From assembly GCA_947627725.1 (NCBI GenBank), contig CANQXE010000025.1, forward strand, positions 1 to 34,131: DNA of 34,131 nt. Direction: 5' to 3'. Below are positions 8,367-16,533 of the stretch, piece after piece. The stretch comes from an uncultured Clostridia bacterium. GTDB lineage: Bacteria; Bacillota; Clostridia; Oscillospirales; Acutalibacteraceae. The notes beneath the pieces are model-generated. The model worked only from the letters and a program-made list of their open reading frames with translations. It made no database searches and was not told where the DNA came from. Every line of letters starts with the position of its first letter. Positions within the stretch are counted from its first letter, which is position 1. The translations under genes and the position numbers were made by a program.

Positions 8367-8507
8367 ATGACGAATTCTTCTAATATTCAAATCAGTAATG
8401 AACAGGCTCAGCAGTTTGCAAGAGCAATCTATACCGATGTTGTTGACTATGTAAAAAAACATCAGGAAGAATACAAAGAATTTTTGGCTAAAGAAAATTT
8501 AAATTAA
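8367..8507 (+). CDS. small hypothetical protein upstream of the primase-helicase
   Basis: A 46-residue, highly charged protein starting MTNSSNIQISNEQAQQF and ending KKHQEEYKEFLAKENLN. It is mainly helix-forming, with no recognised domain. It is too short for most gene finders, but an excellent ribosome site (AGGAGG, 8 bases before the ATG) and the short gap to the primase-helicase gene (ribosome site at 8514) support translation as the first gene of that operon. Its role is unknown; small helical proteins at this position in satellite elements can be regulators or replication helpers. Confidence 0.65.
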   Translation: MTNSSNIQISNEQAQQFARAIYTDVVDYVKKHQEEYKEFLAKENLN

Positions 8508-8527
8508 AACAAAGAGAGGTGAAAACA

Positions 8528-10678
8528 ATGTCAAAATTCGATTTTTCAATTTATCAGAATTCAAATAGTTATCAGCAGGCTAATAAATCAAATGACTTTA
8601 CTAAAGAGTTCTATATCAAGGACGGAGATACTTTAACACTTTCCAAAGCATTGGAATTTGACAATTGTCCGGCAAAGTATATTAACGGATATAGAAAAGG
8701 TGAGAATTTCCAAATCTCAAACTGCATTCTTGCAGATATAGATAACACACATAGTGATAACGAATCAGAGTGGATAACTCACGAAGATGTTAAAAAGGCT
8801 CTGCCTGATATAACATTTTATTATTATCCAAGCCGAAATAATATGAAAGTTAAAAATGATAAGTCAGCAAGACCTAAGGAACATTTCATCTTCCCTACTG
8901 ATACAATTACAGATGTTAAAGAATATGTCAACTTAATGAAATTTTTAATTGAACAATTTCCTGATTTGCATTTTGACCCAAATGTTAAAAGTCCTGCCCA
9001 ATTAAACTATGGCGTTGAAAATGCGCAAGTATCATTCGTTAAAGCAAAAATAAATTTATCAGAATATATGAAATCTTTTAAAAAAGAACAGAAAAATATA
9101 ATTCCTGAAGGTCAACGCAATAACACACTACATAAATATGCTTTGAAAGTATTAAATCAATATGGCGATAATGAAAAAAGTCATAATAAATATATCAATA
9201 AATCTTTGCAATGTTCACCGTTACTTGACGATAGCGAAGTTAGGGATATTTGGAATGGTGCAGTTAAATATTATCACGATGAAATTGAAACAAATGCTGA
9301 CAATAATTTTGTTAATTCAAATCAGCAAAACGATACACTTTTTCAGTTCCCTATAAAAAATCAAAATGAACTTAATAAACTATTCATTAGCAAAACTAAT
9401 AATAATAAATTTAGCATTGCTACTGTAAAATCATTATTATCTATCTTTGGTATTCAGGTTAAATTTAACGAAATGAACAGAAATGTTGAGGTTATAGGTC
9501 TGCCTGAAAAATACCTTGCGGATAATGCATATGAAATTCTGGCAACTAATCTATATGATACTGCAAATCTTTTATCATACAGAAAAACAACAAAATCTAT
9601 TGCTGAAAATTTCTTAAAAGTTATTGCAAACGAAAGCCATTATCATCCTGTGTTAGATTTATTGAATTCTGAAAAATGGGACAAACAAGACCGATTAAAT
9701 GAATTATATAACATTATGGGGATTGAAGATGACTTTTACAAAACCATAATACATAAATGGGCGATACAAACAATCGCTGTTCTATATAATTCAAAAAACA
9801 CACCTGTGTCAGCACAAGGCGTATTGGTTTTACAAGGTGAACAAGGAATAGGAAAGACCCAACTACTCAGACATCTTGCTATTAAAGATGAATTCTTTAA
9901 GGGCGGTGCAACATTAGATATGACAAACAAAGACAGTTTATTATCTGCTACTAAAGTTTGGATATGTGAACTCGGCGAAATTGACAGCACCACTAAAAAA
10001 GAACAATCTGCCCTAAAAGGATTTTTAACAGAACAATCAGACCATTTCAGGGAACCGTATGACCGAAATGAAACCATCAGTTACCGCAGGACTTCTTTTT
10101 GCGGAAGTGTAAATCCAAAAGGATATTTACGAGATGAAACAGGTAACAGACGCTATTGGACTGTTCCCATTAACAACATAGATTTAAAATCAGTATTTAA
10201 GCATTCAAAAGAATGGTACACTCAGTTTTGGCGACAGATACACGAGGATTACAAAAACAATCCTAAAGGCTATTTGCTAACTGCCGAAGAACAGAATCAA
10301 TTAAATAAAAACAATGAGGAATTTGAGGCGGATGTTTACGGTGAAGATGAATTTTTAACTGTATTCGATATTACTGCGGATGAATCCTTGTGGAAATTTC
10401 GCACCACTTCTGAAATTGTAAACATCTTAAATGATAAGAACAAAGGATTAAATATCAGCAGTTCGCAATTCGGCAAAAGCCTGCTGCCTAAAATTGAAAA
10501 GTTAGTAGGAAAAGAATTTAAACGAAAAGCCGTAAAGGGTAAAAGGTTAAGAAAATTTCCACCCGAAAGAAAAGATAATACTGATAATAATCAATCAGCA
10601 ACATTGTCTGCTTATAAAATTCAGCCGAATACCGTTTTAAATAATGAAGATGATAATACATATAATGTTGATTTTTAA
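8528..10678 (+). CDS. VapE-type primase-helicase
   Basis: A 716-residue replication protein with an archaeo-eukaryotic-primase-like N-terminal region: ILADIDN carries the D-x-D metal site near residue 67, and KEHFIFP fits the later s-x-H motif. The segment IPEGQRNNTLHKYALKVL resembles a primase C-terminal (PriCT) helix bundle near residues 190-210. The C-terminal half is a VapE/virulence-E helicase: LQGEQGIGKTQLL is Walker A, WICELGEI a Walker-B-like block, and SFCGSVNP, then GNRRYWTVP, are the sensor region. VapE proteins replicate phage satellites (SaPI/PICI) and some prophages. The ATG at 8528 was chosen over an upstream GTG at 8519 because the GAGAGG site is 7 bases before it. Confidence 0.85.
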   Translation: MSKFDFSIYQNSNSYQQANKSNDFTKEFYIKDGDTLTLSKALEFDNCPAKYINGYRKGENFQISNCILADIDNTHSDNESEWITHEDVKKALPDITFYYYPSRNNMKVKNDKSARPKEHFIFPTDTITDVKEYVNLMKFLIEQFPDLHFDPNVKSPAQLNYGVENAQVSFVKAKINLSEYMKSFKKEQKNIIPEGQRNNTLHKYALKVLNQYGDNEKSHNKYINKSLQCSPLLDDSEVRDIWNGAVKYYHDEIETNADNNFVNSNQQNDTLFQFPIKNQNELNKLFISKTNNNKFSIATVKSLLSIFGIQVKFNEMNRNVEVIGLPEKYLADNAYEILATNLYDTANLLSYRKTTKSIAENFLKVIANESHYHPVLDLLNSEKWDKQDRLNELYNIMGIEDDFYKTIIHKWAIQTIAVLYNSKNTPVSAQGVLVLQGEQGIGKTQLLRHLAIKDEFFKGGATLDMTNKDSLLSATKVWICELGEIDSTTKKEQSALKGFLTEQSDHFREPYDRNETISYRRTSFCGSVNPKGYLRDETGNRRYWTVPINNIDLKSVFKHSKEWYTQFWRQIHEDYKNNPKGYLLTAEEQNQLNKNNEEFEADVYGEDEFLTVFDITADESLWKFRTTSEIVNILNDKNKGLNISSSQFGKSLLPKIEKLVGKEFKRKAVKGKRLRKFPPERKDNTDNNQSATLSAYKIQPNTVLNNEDDNTYNVDF

Positions 10679-10685
10679 TTGATAT

Positions 10686-10782
10686 GGGTGCAGGGTGCAG
10701 GATAAATATCGAATAATTATATAATTATATATTTTTTACTAATTTATATAATAAACCTGTTACATCTTACACCCTGCACCCC
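10686..10782. promoter_or_regulatory. candidate replication origin: GC-rich dyad around an AT-rich core
   Basis: GGGTGCAGGGTGCAGG (10686-10701) holds two overlapping GGGTGCAGG units. Its 12-base part GGGTGCAGGGTG is repeated inverted as CACCCTGCACCC at 10770-10781. The 68 bases between are almost entirely A/T, with ATAATTATATAATTAT inside. Position directly after the primase-helicase gene and the iteron-plus-AT-rich design fit an origin of replication. A regulatory hairpin is the alternative. Confidence 0.55.
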
Positions 10783-10784
10783 AT

Positions 10785-10822
10785 AAAAAACGGATTGGCT
10801 AAAAATAGTCAATCCGTTTTAT
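10785..10822. terminator. bidirectional terminator between primase-helicase and repressor
   Basis: A 15-bp stem (AAAACGGATTGGCTA / TAGTCAATCCGTTTT, one G-T pair) with a 4-base A loop lies between two convergent genes and is flanked by A and T runs. Confidence 0.85.
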
Positions 10823-10841
10823 TACATCTTGTTGAAATTTC

Positions 10842-11177
10842 CTATGATGATTTTGCCGTGTCTTTGCCTAAATCATTTGCCTTAACAAATGCCTTACCCT
10901 GTTCTATAAAAATACTTTGCTGTTCAGCAGTCATAAGATTAAATAATCTTAATAACTCCTGTGTATTATTAAAATCTGTTTTATTCTCTTCATATCCGAC
11001 AAGATAATCTATTGATGTATTAAAAAACTTTGCCATAGTTTTTAAAGTTTCAATATCAGGCTCAATGTTATGATTTTCGTATTTATTTATCGATTGTTGA
11101 CTAACACCGATAACATCCGCAAGTTGTTGTTGACTTATATTATACTCATTACGAAGTTTTTTAAGATTGGCTACCAT
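10842..11177 (-). CDS. Cro/cI-type helix-turn-helix repressor
   Basis: A 111-residue XRE-family regulator. The DNA-binding domain fills residues 1-65: LKKLRNEYNISQQQLADVIG then VSQQSINKYENHNIEPDIET, ending in FNTSIDYLVGY as in many phage repressors. The 45-residue tail is short and carries no protease or LexA-type site, so SOS cleavage is unlikely. The ATG at 11177 is preceded by GAGG at 8 bases; a GTG nine bases earlier is possible. It is divergent from the collagen-like gene, with two palindromes between them, so it likely controls itself and that gene. Confidence 0.85.
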   Translation of the reverse strand: MVANLKKLRNEYNISQQQLADVIGVSQQSINKYENHNIEPDIETLKTMAKFFNTSIDYLVGYEENKTDFNNTQELLRLFNLMTAEQQSIFIEQGKAFVKANDLGKDTAKSS

Positions 11178-11201
11178 AATTATCACCTCTAATAACTATG
11201 A

Positions 11202-11220
11202 TAACAACTTCAATTTGTTA
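11202..11220. promoter_or_regulatory. operator-like palindrome 1
   Basis: TAACAA and TTGTTA form a perfect 6-bp dyad with a 7-base centre, 25 bases upstream of the repressor start codon. It shares the AACAA/TTGTT half-site with the second palindrome at 11247. Confidence 0.6.
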
Positions 11221-11243
11221 ATTGAAACACTTATATGTAGTTA

Positions 11244-11272
11244 TTGACAACACCTTTAGGTTGTTATATACT
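11244..11272 (+). promoter_or_regulatory. promoter with overlapping operator for the collagen-like gene
   Basis: TTGACA (11244-11249), a 17-base spacer and TATACT (11267-11272) make a near-perfect promoter 37 bases before the gene. The spacer and -35 carry a second dyad, ACAAC (11247-11251) with GTTGT (11260-11264), similar to operator 1. A repressor bound here would cover the promoter. Confidence 0.8.
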
Positions 11273-11308
11273 ATAAATTAGTATATTAACATATGTTGGA
11301 GGTAGAAT

Positions 11309-14300
11309 ATGGAAAATCAAGTTGAAAACCAGAATCCAAAACAGAAAAAGAAAGTTATAACAAAAATAGTATGTGCTGTTATAGTGCTATTACTGATGGT
11401 TGGCATAGCCTTTATTGTAGCAAATTATGTGCATAAAAATAATGCCCTGCCTGCTTCTGCTGAAGTCAAGAACGGCTTGTCAGCATACGAGCTTGCAGTA
11501 GAGCAAGGATATAACGGCAGTCTTGAAGAATGGCTGAAATCTCTTGATGGCAAGTCTGCTTATCAAATCGCAGTGGATAACGGCTACACAGGAACTGAGG
11601 ACGAATGGAACAAAGCAATCGCAAATGTTTCTCAAAACAATGTAACAATTAAAAATGCCGAATTTTCAAAAGACGGCGATTTGATTATTACTCTGTCAGA
11701 CGGAACAACTATCAATGTGGGTAAGGTTGCAGGCTCTGACGGTAAAGATGGTATAAACGGAAAGAATGGCACAAACGGAGCAAATGGTGCTGATGGCAAA
11801 AATGGACTTGACGGAACAAATGGTATTAACGGCAAAGACGGTAAAAATGGAGTTGACGGAAAAGACGGCGTTAATGGTACGAATGGCGTAGATGGTAAAG
11901 ATGGACAGGACGGCAAAGGCATTTCCTCAGCAAGTGTTAATGATGACGGTCAACTTATCCTTACATTTTCAGACGGCTCAACAGTTAACCTTGATAAAAT
12001 CGTTGGCATGAATGGTGTTGATGGTGTAAGTGTAACCAATTCCGTAATCAATGATAACGGCGAATTAGTATTAACCTATTCAAACGGACAAGTATATAAT
12101 CTTGGTAATGTAATCGGTGCTGACGGAAAGAATGGTCTTGATGGTAAAGATGGAGTTGATGGTAAGGATGGCACTAATGGTCTCGACGGCAAGGACGGAA
12201 TAAGCATTACATCATCTTCCGTTAATGCAAACGGTGAACTTGTTTTAACTTATTCTGACGGCACAGCTGCTAATCTCGGTACTATCGTAGGCAAAGACGG
12301 TGAAAATGGAACTGACGGAGCAAAAGGCGACAAAGGCGATAAGGGCGACGCAGGTCTTAACGGTACGGATGGTAAAGACGGTATCAGCGTAACCAATGCA
12401 GAAATCAATTCAAATGGTGAATTGGTGCTTACATACTCCAACGGTCAAAAATCCAACCTTGGCAATGTTATCGGTGCTAAGGGCGAAAAAGGTGCTGACG
12501 GCAAAAACGGACTTGACGGCAAGGACGGAATCAATGGTACTGATGGTAAAGACGGACAGGATGGCATTAGTGTAATCAAGTCCGAAATCAACGCAAACGG
12601 TGAATTGATAGTTACCTATTCCAATAATGTAATTGATAATCTCGGTGTTGTTGTTGGTGCAGACGGCAGAGATGGAAAAGACGGCATAAACGGCGAAGAT
12701 GGTCGAGATGGTGTTGACGGACAGAACGGTCTTGACGGTAAGGATGGAACAAATGGTGTAGATGGCGTCGACGGTCAGGACGGTGTAGGTATCGACACAA
12801 TCGTAATTGAAGATGGCACACTTAATATCACCTTATCAAACGGCACAACCTTAAATCTCGGAACAATAAAAGGCACCGACGGTAAAGACGGTGTCAATGG
12901 TACAGATGGTATTAACGGTACTGACGGTATAGGCATTGCAGAAACAAGTATCAATGATTCAGGCGAACTTGTGATTATTTACTCTGATGGTACAACTACA
13001 AATCTTGGCAAGGTTGTCGGCGAAAACGGAAAAGACGGAGCAGATGGCAACAACGGCATTTCAAAAACAGAGATAAACGAAAACGGCGAGTTAGTGATTA
13101 TCTTTGCAGATGGTACATCAATGAATCTTGGTACTGTTGTAGGCAAAAACGGCAAGGATGGTCGTGACGGAATAGATGGTGTAGATGGTACGAATGGTGT
13201 TGATGGTAAGGACGGCTTGAACGGTACTGACGGACAGGATGGTAAAGACGGTATCGGTATCAGCAATGTAAATATTAATGCCAAAGGTGAACTTGTTCTC
13301 ACATTCTCTGATAATCAGACTATCAATCTCGGTTGCATTGTCGGTAAGGACGGAAAAGACGGTACTAATGGTATTGATGGTGTCAACGGTAAAGACGGCG
13401 TTGATGGTGCTAAAGGTGATAAGGGCGACACAGGCGAAAAAGGTGCAGATGGTAAAGATGGTAAAGATGGACTGAATGGCACAAACGGAGTTGACGGCAA
13501 AGATGGTCAGGACGGTATAGGCATTGACAATGTAACTATTTCCGATGATGGTGCATTGACTGTAACACTTACCAACGGCACAGTATTGAATCTTGGTAAC
13601 ATCAAGGGTGCTGATGGTATCGGCATTTCAAAGTCAGAAATCAATGAAGACGGCGAACTTGTTTTAACCTACACAAACGGTGATGTTAAAAATCTCGGCA
13701 AGGTAACAGGCAGAGATGGCATAGACGGAACTGACGGCACAGGAATAAAGAGTGTTACCCTTTCAAAAGATGGTGAGTTAATCATTACTCTTTCAGATAA
13801 CACAGTCCTCAATCTCGGCAATGTCAAAGGTGAAAAAGGCGACAAGGGCGATAAGGGCGATAAAGGTGACAAGGGTGAAGACGGCAGAGGTATTGCCAAA
13901 ACCGAACTTGTTAATGGTGAATTGATTATTACTTATACAGATGGCACAAGTGATAATTTGGGTAGCATTGATTCATCAACCAATAGTTCTATTCAGATTC
14001 TTGAATTTACAAAACTTAATGATGGAACTCTTGGAGTTTCAATAAAAAAAGGATATGAAGCATTAGCTGAAAATATTGTTATCCCATCAACTTATGAGGG
14101 AAAAATAGTTTCTACAATAGAATCATTTTTAGATTGTAAATACTTAAAGAGTATAAAAATTCCAACTACAGTAACTAAAATTACAGGGTATGCATTCCAA
14201 AACTGCACATCATTAACTAAGGCAACAATCCCTAATAGTGTCACTCGTATTGAAATGGGTACATTTTATAATTGTTCATCATTAAATGAAGTAAAATTAT

Positions 14301-14626
14301 CAGAGAATCTTACTTATCTAGCCCTCTCTTCTTTTGAGAAATGCACATCATTGGAAAACATAACGCTTCCTTCATCTTTAGTTGAAATATCAGCTCACGG
14401 TTTTAGTAATCCCTACCTGAAAAACATATATTTTGAAAATACAGAGGGCTGGGAACGACATAAACGCTATTCAACTAATGACAAAATTGAAGACTATCCT
14501 ACAAAGGCACAACTTGAAGATTCTTTAATAGCTGCCAAATTATTAAAGGAAACATTTACCTATACAACTTATAGTAATGGAGTTCCTACTACTCATAGCT
14601 GCGGATATACTTGGATTTGTAAATAA
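11309..14626 (+). CDS. collagen-like surface protein with LRR_5 tail
   Basis: An 1105-residue protein. A short basic cytoplasmic start leads to one membrane helix (about residues 18-38). Then come two copies of a 24-residue unit (SAYELAVEQGYNGSLEEW and SAYQIAVDNGYTGTEDEW), which often precedes bacterial collagen. The bulk alternates Gly-X-Y blocks with about 14 copies of a 30-residue beta module of the type GELVLTYSNGQ...NLG. The triplets are nearly all G-x-D or G-x-N and have almost no proline; a few are GDKGDK. Near residue 900 it changes to BspA-type LRR_5 repeats (FLDCKYLKSIKIPTTVTKI, AFQNCTSLTKATIPNSV) and ends HSCGYTWICK. No LPxTG anchor is present. The ribosome site is GGAGG, 6 bases before the ATG. 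It is probably an adhesin or host-altering cargo gene. Confidence 0.85.
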   Translation: MENQVENQNPKQKKKVITKIVCAVIVLLLMVGIAFIVANYVHKNNALPASAEVKNGLSAYELAVEQGYNGSLEEWLKSLDGKSAYQIAVDNGYTGTEDEWNKAIANVSQNNVTIKNAEFSKDGDLIITLSDGTTINVGKVAGSDGKDGINGKNGTNGANGADGKNGLDGTNGINGKDGKNGVDGKDGVNGTNGVDGKDGQDGKGISSASVNDDGQLILTFSDGSTVNLDKIVGMNGVDGVSVTNSVINDNGELVLTYSNGQVYNLGNVIGADGKNGLDGKDGVDGKDGTNGLDGKDGISITSSSVNANGELVLTYSDGTAANLGTIVGKDGENGTDGAKGDKGDKGDAGLNGTDGKDGISVTNAEINSNGELVLTYSNGQKSNLGNVIGAKGEKGADGKNGLDGKDGINGTDGKDGQDGISVIKSEINANGELIVTYSNNVIDNLGVVVGADGRDGKDGINGEDGRDGVDGQNGLDGKDGTNGVDGVDGQDGVGIDTIVIEDGTLNITLSNGTTLNLGTIKGTDGKDGVNGTDGINGTDGIGIAETSINDSGELVIIYSDGTTTNLGKVVGENGKDGADGNNGISKTEINENGELVIIFADGTSMNLGTVVGKNGKDGRDGIDGVDGTNGVDGKDGLNGTDGQDGKDGIGISNVNINAKGELVLTFSDNQTINLGCIVGKDGKDGTNGIDGVNGKDGVDGAKGDKGDTGEKGADGKDGKDGLNGTNGVDGKDGQDGIGIDNVTISDDGALTVTLTNGTVLNLGNIKGADGIGISKSEINEDGELVLTYTNGDVKNLGKVTGRDGIDGTDGTGIKSVTLSKDGELIITLSDNTVLNLGNVKGEKGDKGDKGDKGDKGEDGRGIAKTELVNGELIITYTDGTSDNLGSIDSSTNSSIQILEFTKLNDGTLGVSIKKGYEALAENIVIPSTYEGKIVSTIESFLDCKYLKSIKIPTTVTKITGYAFQNCTSLTKATIPNSVTRIEMGTFYNCSSLNEVKLSENLTYLALSSFEKCTSLENITLPSSLVEISAHGFSNPYLKNIYFENTEGWERHKRYSTNDKIEDYPTKAQLEDSLIAAKLLKETFTYTTYSNGVPTTHSCGYTWICK

Positions 14627-14662
14627 ACAAGATATTTTATTAAGAGAATATGAGGTATTATT

Positions 14663-14899
14663 ATGGAATTAAAAGACAAAATATATGCACATTTAAGAGA
14701 ATATAATTTTGCTGAAAATTATGTTTGGAAACCACAAAACTATCTAAATGCATTTGTTGTAAATCTAAATCCTATTGAACACAAAGATTTTAAAAATACA
14801 ATGAATGAATTATGTAACGAGGGTATATTTAATGCAGAGGGAAATACTGAATTGCCTACATATCGACTTACTGAAAAAGGCGAAAAGGAAATTTGGTGA
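14663..14899 (+). CDS. small winged-helix-like protein
   Basis: A 78-residue protein. The pattern of three helices followed by a beta turn and a closing strand (NELCNEGIFNAEGN, then LPTYRLTEKGEKEIW) is typical of small winged-helix domains, so DNA binding is plausible. There is a GAGG site 7 bases upstream, 36 bases after the collagen-like gene, so the two are likely co-transcribed. No closer family is recognised. Confidence 0.6.
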   Translation: MELKDKIYAHLREYNFAENYVWKPQNYLNAFVVNLNPIEHKDFKNTMNELCNEGIFNAEGNTELPTYRLTEKGEKEIW

Positions 14900-14902
14900 A
14901 TT

Positions 14903-15106
14903 CTATTCCTTAACAATTCTGTAAACCGACTGACCGATAACGTACTCTATCAGGTTATCGCCATAGCAATTCATAGATATTTCATATCCGTTTAATTCAA
15001 CTATGGTATTTAAGAACTCAAACACACAGTTTGCAGAAATCATAACCTCATTGTTGTTCGGCAATTCGCTTGACGCAGTAATGGATTTTTTAATGATTCG
15101 TTTCAT
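14903..15106 (-). CDS. small hypothetical protein
   Basis: A 67-residue protein on the minus strand, starting MKRIIKKSITASSELPNNN and continuing with a mixed helix/strand sequence (VFEFLNTIVELNGYEIS). A GGAG ribosome site lies 7 bases before the ATG. The gene converges on the winged-helix-like gene with only three bases between the stops. No domain is recognised. Confidence 0.55.
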   Translation of the reverse strand: MKRIIKKSITASSELPNNNEVMISANCVFEFLNTIVELNGYEISMNCYGDNLIEYVIGQSVYRIVKE

Positions 15107-15264
15107 ATTGAAACTCCTTTGATATTTTATTAGGATAATTTAATTATACATCTCGGTTAGATGGTTTTATCTTTTCAGACACCCTGCTGAAAGTTTCGGC
15201 AAGTATTTTCAAACAAATTATTTTTTATCCCTACATATATATAAAAGGTTTTTTCACAAAAATT

Positions 15265-15308
15265 AAAGCACTCCACGAAGATACGCATTATCTTTCGGAG
15301 TGCTTTTG
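15265..15308. terminator. strong hairpin in the gap before the recombinase operon
   Basis: AAAGCACTCC (15265-15274) pairs with GGAGTGCTTT (15297-15306), and the stem continues inward through CGAAGATA with one bulged T, ending in TTTTGTTTT. The 374-base gap 15107-15480 also holds a dyad and a promoter, listed separately; no gene was seen in it. Confidence 0.75.
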
Positions 15309-15373
15309 TTTTATGCAACCTGTATAAAAACAAACATCTCTTTTTGTTTATTTCAAACCAATATATACAAATT

Positions 15374-15417
15374 ACCTGTTCACAATGTGTTCAAATATTA
15401 AGAGAACATTAACAGGT
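15374..15417. promoter_or_regulatory. dyad upstream of the small serine recombinase (operator or res-like site)
   Basis: ACCTGTT (15374-15380) and AACAGGT (15411-15417) form an outer inverted repeat, and AATGTGTTC with GAACATT forms an inner one. Resolvases of this size act at short inverted sites next to their own gene, so it may be a crossover or control site. Confidence 0.4.
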
Positions 15418-15418
15418 G

Positions 15419-15447
15419 TTGGAATCTTTTCGTTTATACCTTATAAT
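15419..15447 (+). promoter_or_regulatory. promoter of the serine recombinase operon
   Basis: TTGGAA (15419-15424), 17 bases, TATAAT (15442-15447), 33 bases before the ATG. It partly touches the dyad at 15374-15417, which suggests autoregulation. Confidence 0.7.
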
Positions 15448-15480
15448 ACACTTACATTATTGAAAGGCAGGTATAAATTT

Positions 15481-16068
15481 ATGATTTATGGTTACGCAAG
15501 ATGTTCAACAAATGAGAAATTACAGGACATCAACAGACAAATTAGAGAGTTAAAACAAATGGGTGCTACTGACGAAACAATATATCGTGAATATGAAAGC
15601 GGCACAATTTCAAACAGAATTGAATTAAACCGATTGCTTGAATGTGTAAAGCAAGGCGACACCATTATTGCAACAGAGGTCAGCAGAATTACAAGGAGTG
15701 CAAAACAGTTATGTGAAATCATTGAATTTGCAAAGACGAATCATATTAAATTAGTGTTCGGCAGTTTTATAGTTGACTGCATTAATGAGCTTGACCCTAT
15801 GACAGAGGGTATGATTAAAATGATGGGTGTGTTCAGCGAACTTGAAAGAAACATCATCAGTCAGCGAGTTAAAAGTGGTATGGAAAACGCAAGGTCAAAG
15901 GGTAAAGTTATTGGCAGACATAAAACAACTATTGACGATATACCAAAAGTATTCTTCAAACATTATGAAAAATTAAAGAACAAAGAAATAAGCAAAGCAG
16001 ATTTGGCACGCTTATGTGAAATCTCTTATCCAACAGTTTACAAATATATTGCTATTGTGGAGGGCTAA
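15481..16068 (+). CDS. small serine recombinase (resolvase/invertase family)
   Basis: A 195-residue protein with a catalytic N-terminal domain, MIYGYARCSTNEKLQDINRQ, in which Ser9 is the expected nucleophile. The family block EGMIKMMGVFSELERNIISQRV (about residues 103-124) and a C-terminal helix-turn-helix (ISKADLARLCEISYPTVYKY) complete the resolvase/invertase layout. It would cut and rejoin DNA at short inverted sites, resolving dimers or inverting a segment. The ATG at 15481 is favoured over an upstream in-frame start because the family begins here and AGGCAGG lies before it. It is first in a tight three-gene operon (gap of two bases to the next gene). Confidence 0.85.
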   Translation: MIYGYARCSTNEKLQDINRQIRELKQMGATDETIYREYESGTISNRIELNRLLECVKQGDTIIATEVSRITRSAKQLCEIIEFAKTNHIKLVFGSFIVDCINELDPMTEGMIKMMGVFSELERNIISQRVKSGMENARSKGKVIGRHKTTIDDIPKVFFKHYEKLKNKEISKADLARLCEISYPTVYKYIAIVEG

Positions 16069-16070
16069 AA

Positions 16071-16529
16071 ATGAAAGTTAGTATTTATTCAAGAGAAAAA
16101 ATAGAAAAAATTATTGATACCGATTTCCCTAAGAATACCGCCGTTATCAGCTTCTATGACCCAAAGGGCATAAGAAGTGATAATCTTACCCCTGTTGACT
16201 ATAAAAACAAGACAGAAATGATTTATCAGGTTGCTCTGTATGATATTGATTTTGAATATTTATATAAATACAATTTAACTTATGATACATATTTGCCTGA
16301 GGCTAAAGAGATTGCAGAATTTATATACAAGGCAAAAGAAAAAGGCTTTGATATAATTTGTCAATGTCAATACGGTCAAAGCAGAAGTGCAGGCTGTGCT
16401 GCTGCCATACTTGAACATTTTGAAAAGAACGGTATCAGCATATTTGCCAATTACAACTATTACCCTAATCAGGTTGTATTTAATAAAATGTTAAAGGCTT
16501 TAGATGAAGTGAAAGACGAAAGGAACTAA
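16071..16529 (+). CDS. dual-specificity-phosphatase-like protein
   Basis: A 152-residue protein with a cysteine-phosphatase P-loop: CQYGQSRSAGCAAAI near residues 103-117 fits C-x5-R-S/T. The residue before the Cys is Gln instead of the usual His. The first half is strand-rich and carries an Asp-containing segment that could supply the general acid. The gene lies between two recombinase genes, five bases or fewer from each. A phosphatase between recombinases is unusual: it could modify a host or phage protein, or regulate recombination. Activity is inferred from the motif only. Confidence 0.7.
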   Translation: MKVSIYSREKIEKIIDTDFPKNTAVISFYDPKGIRSDNLTPVDYKNKTEMIYQVALYDIDFEYLYKYNLTYDTYLPEAKEIAEFIYKAKEKGFDIICQCQYGQSRSAGCAAAILEHFEKNGISIFANYNYYPNQVVFNKMLKALDEVKDERN

Positions 16530-16533
16530 ATAT

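Noticed and set aside
11632-13899. Pro/Ser-rich open frames on the minus strand of the collagen-like gene
   Set aside because: They mirror the G-x-D triplets in antisense and have no ribosome sites; they are shadows.
11740-13900. Dense tandem repeats that could look like a CRISPR array or satellite DNA
   Set aside because: The repeats are in-frame Gly-X-Y codons of one long gene with no spacer structure.
15385-15480. Longer start for the small serine recombinase
   Set aside because: It would cover the promoter and dyad, and the family begins at MIYGYAR.
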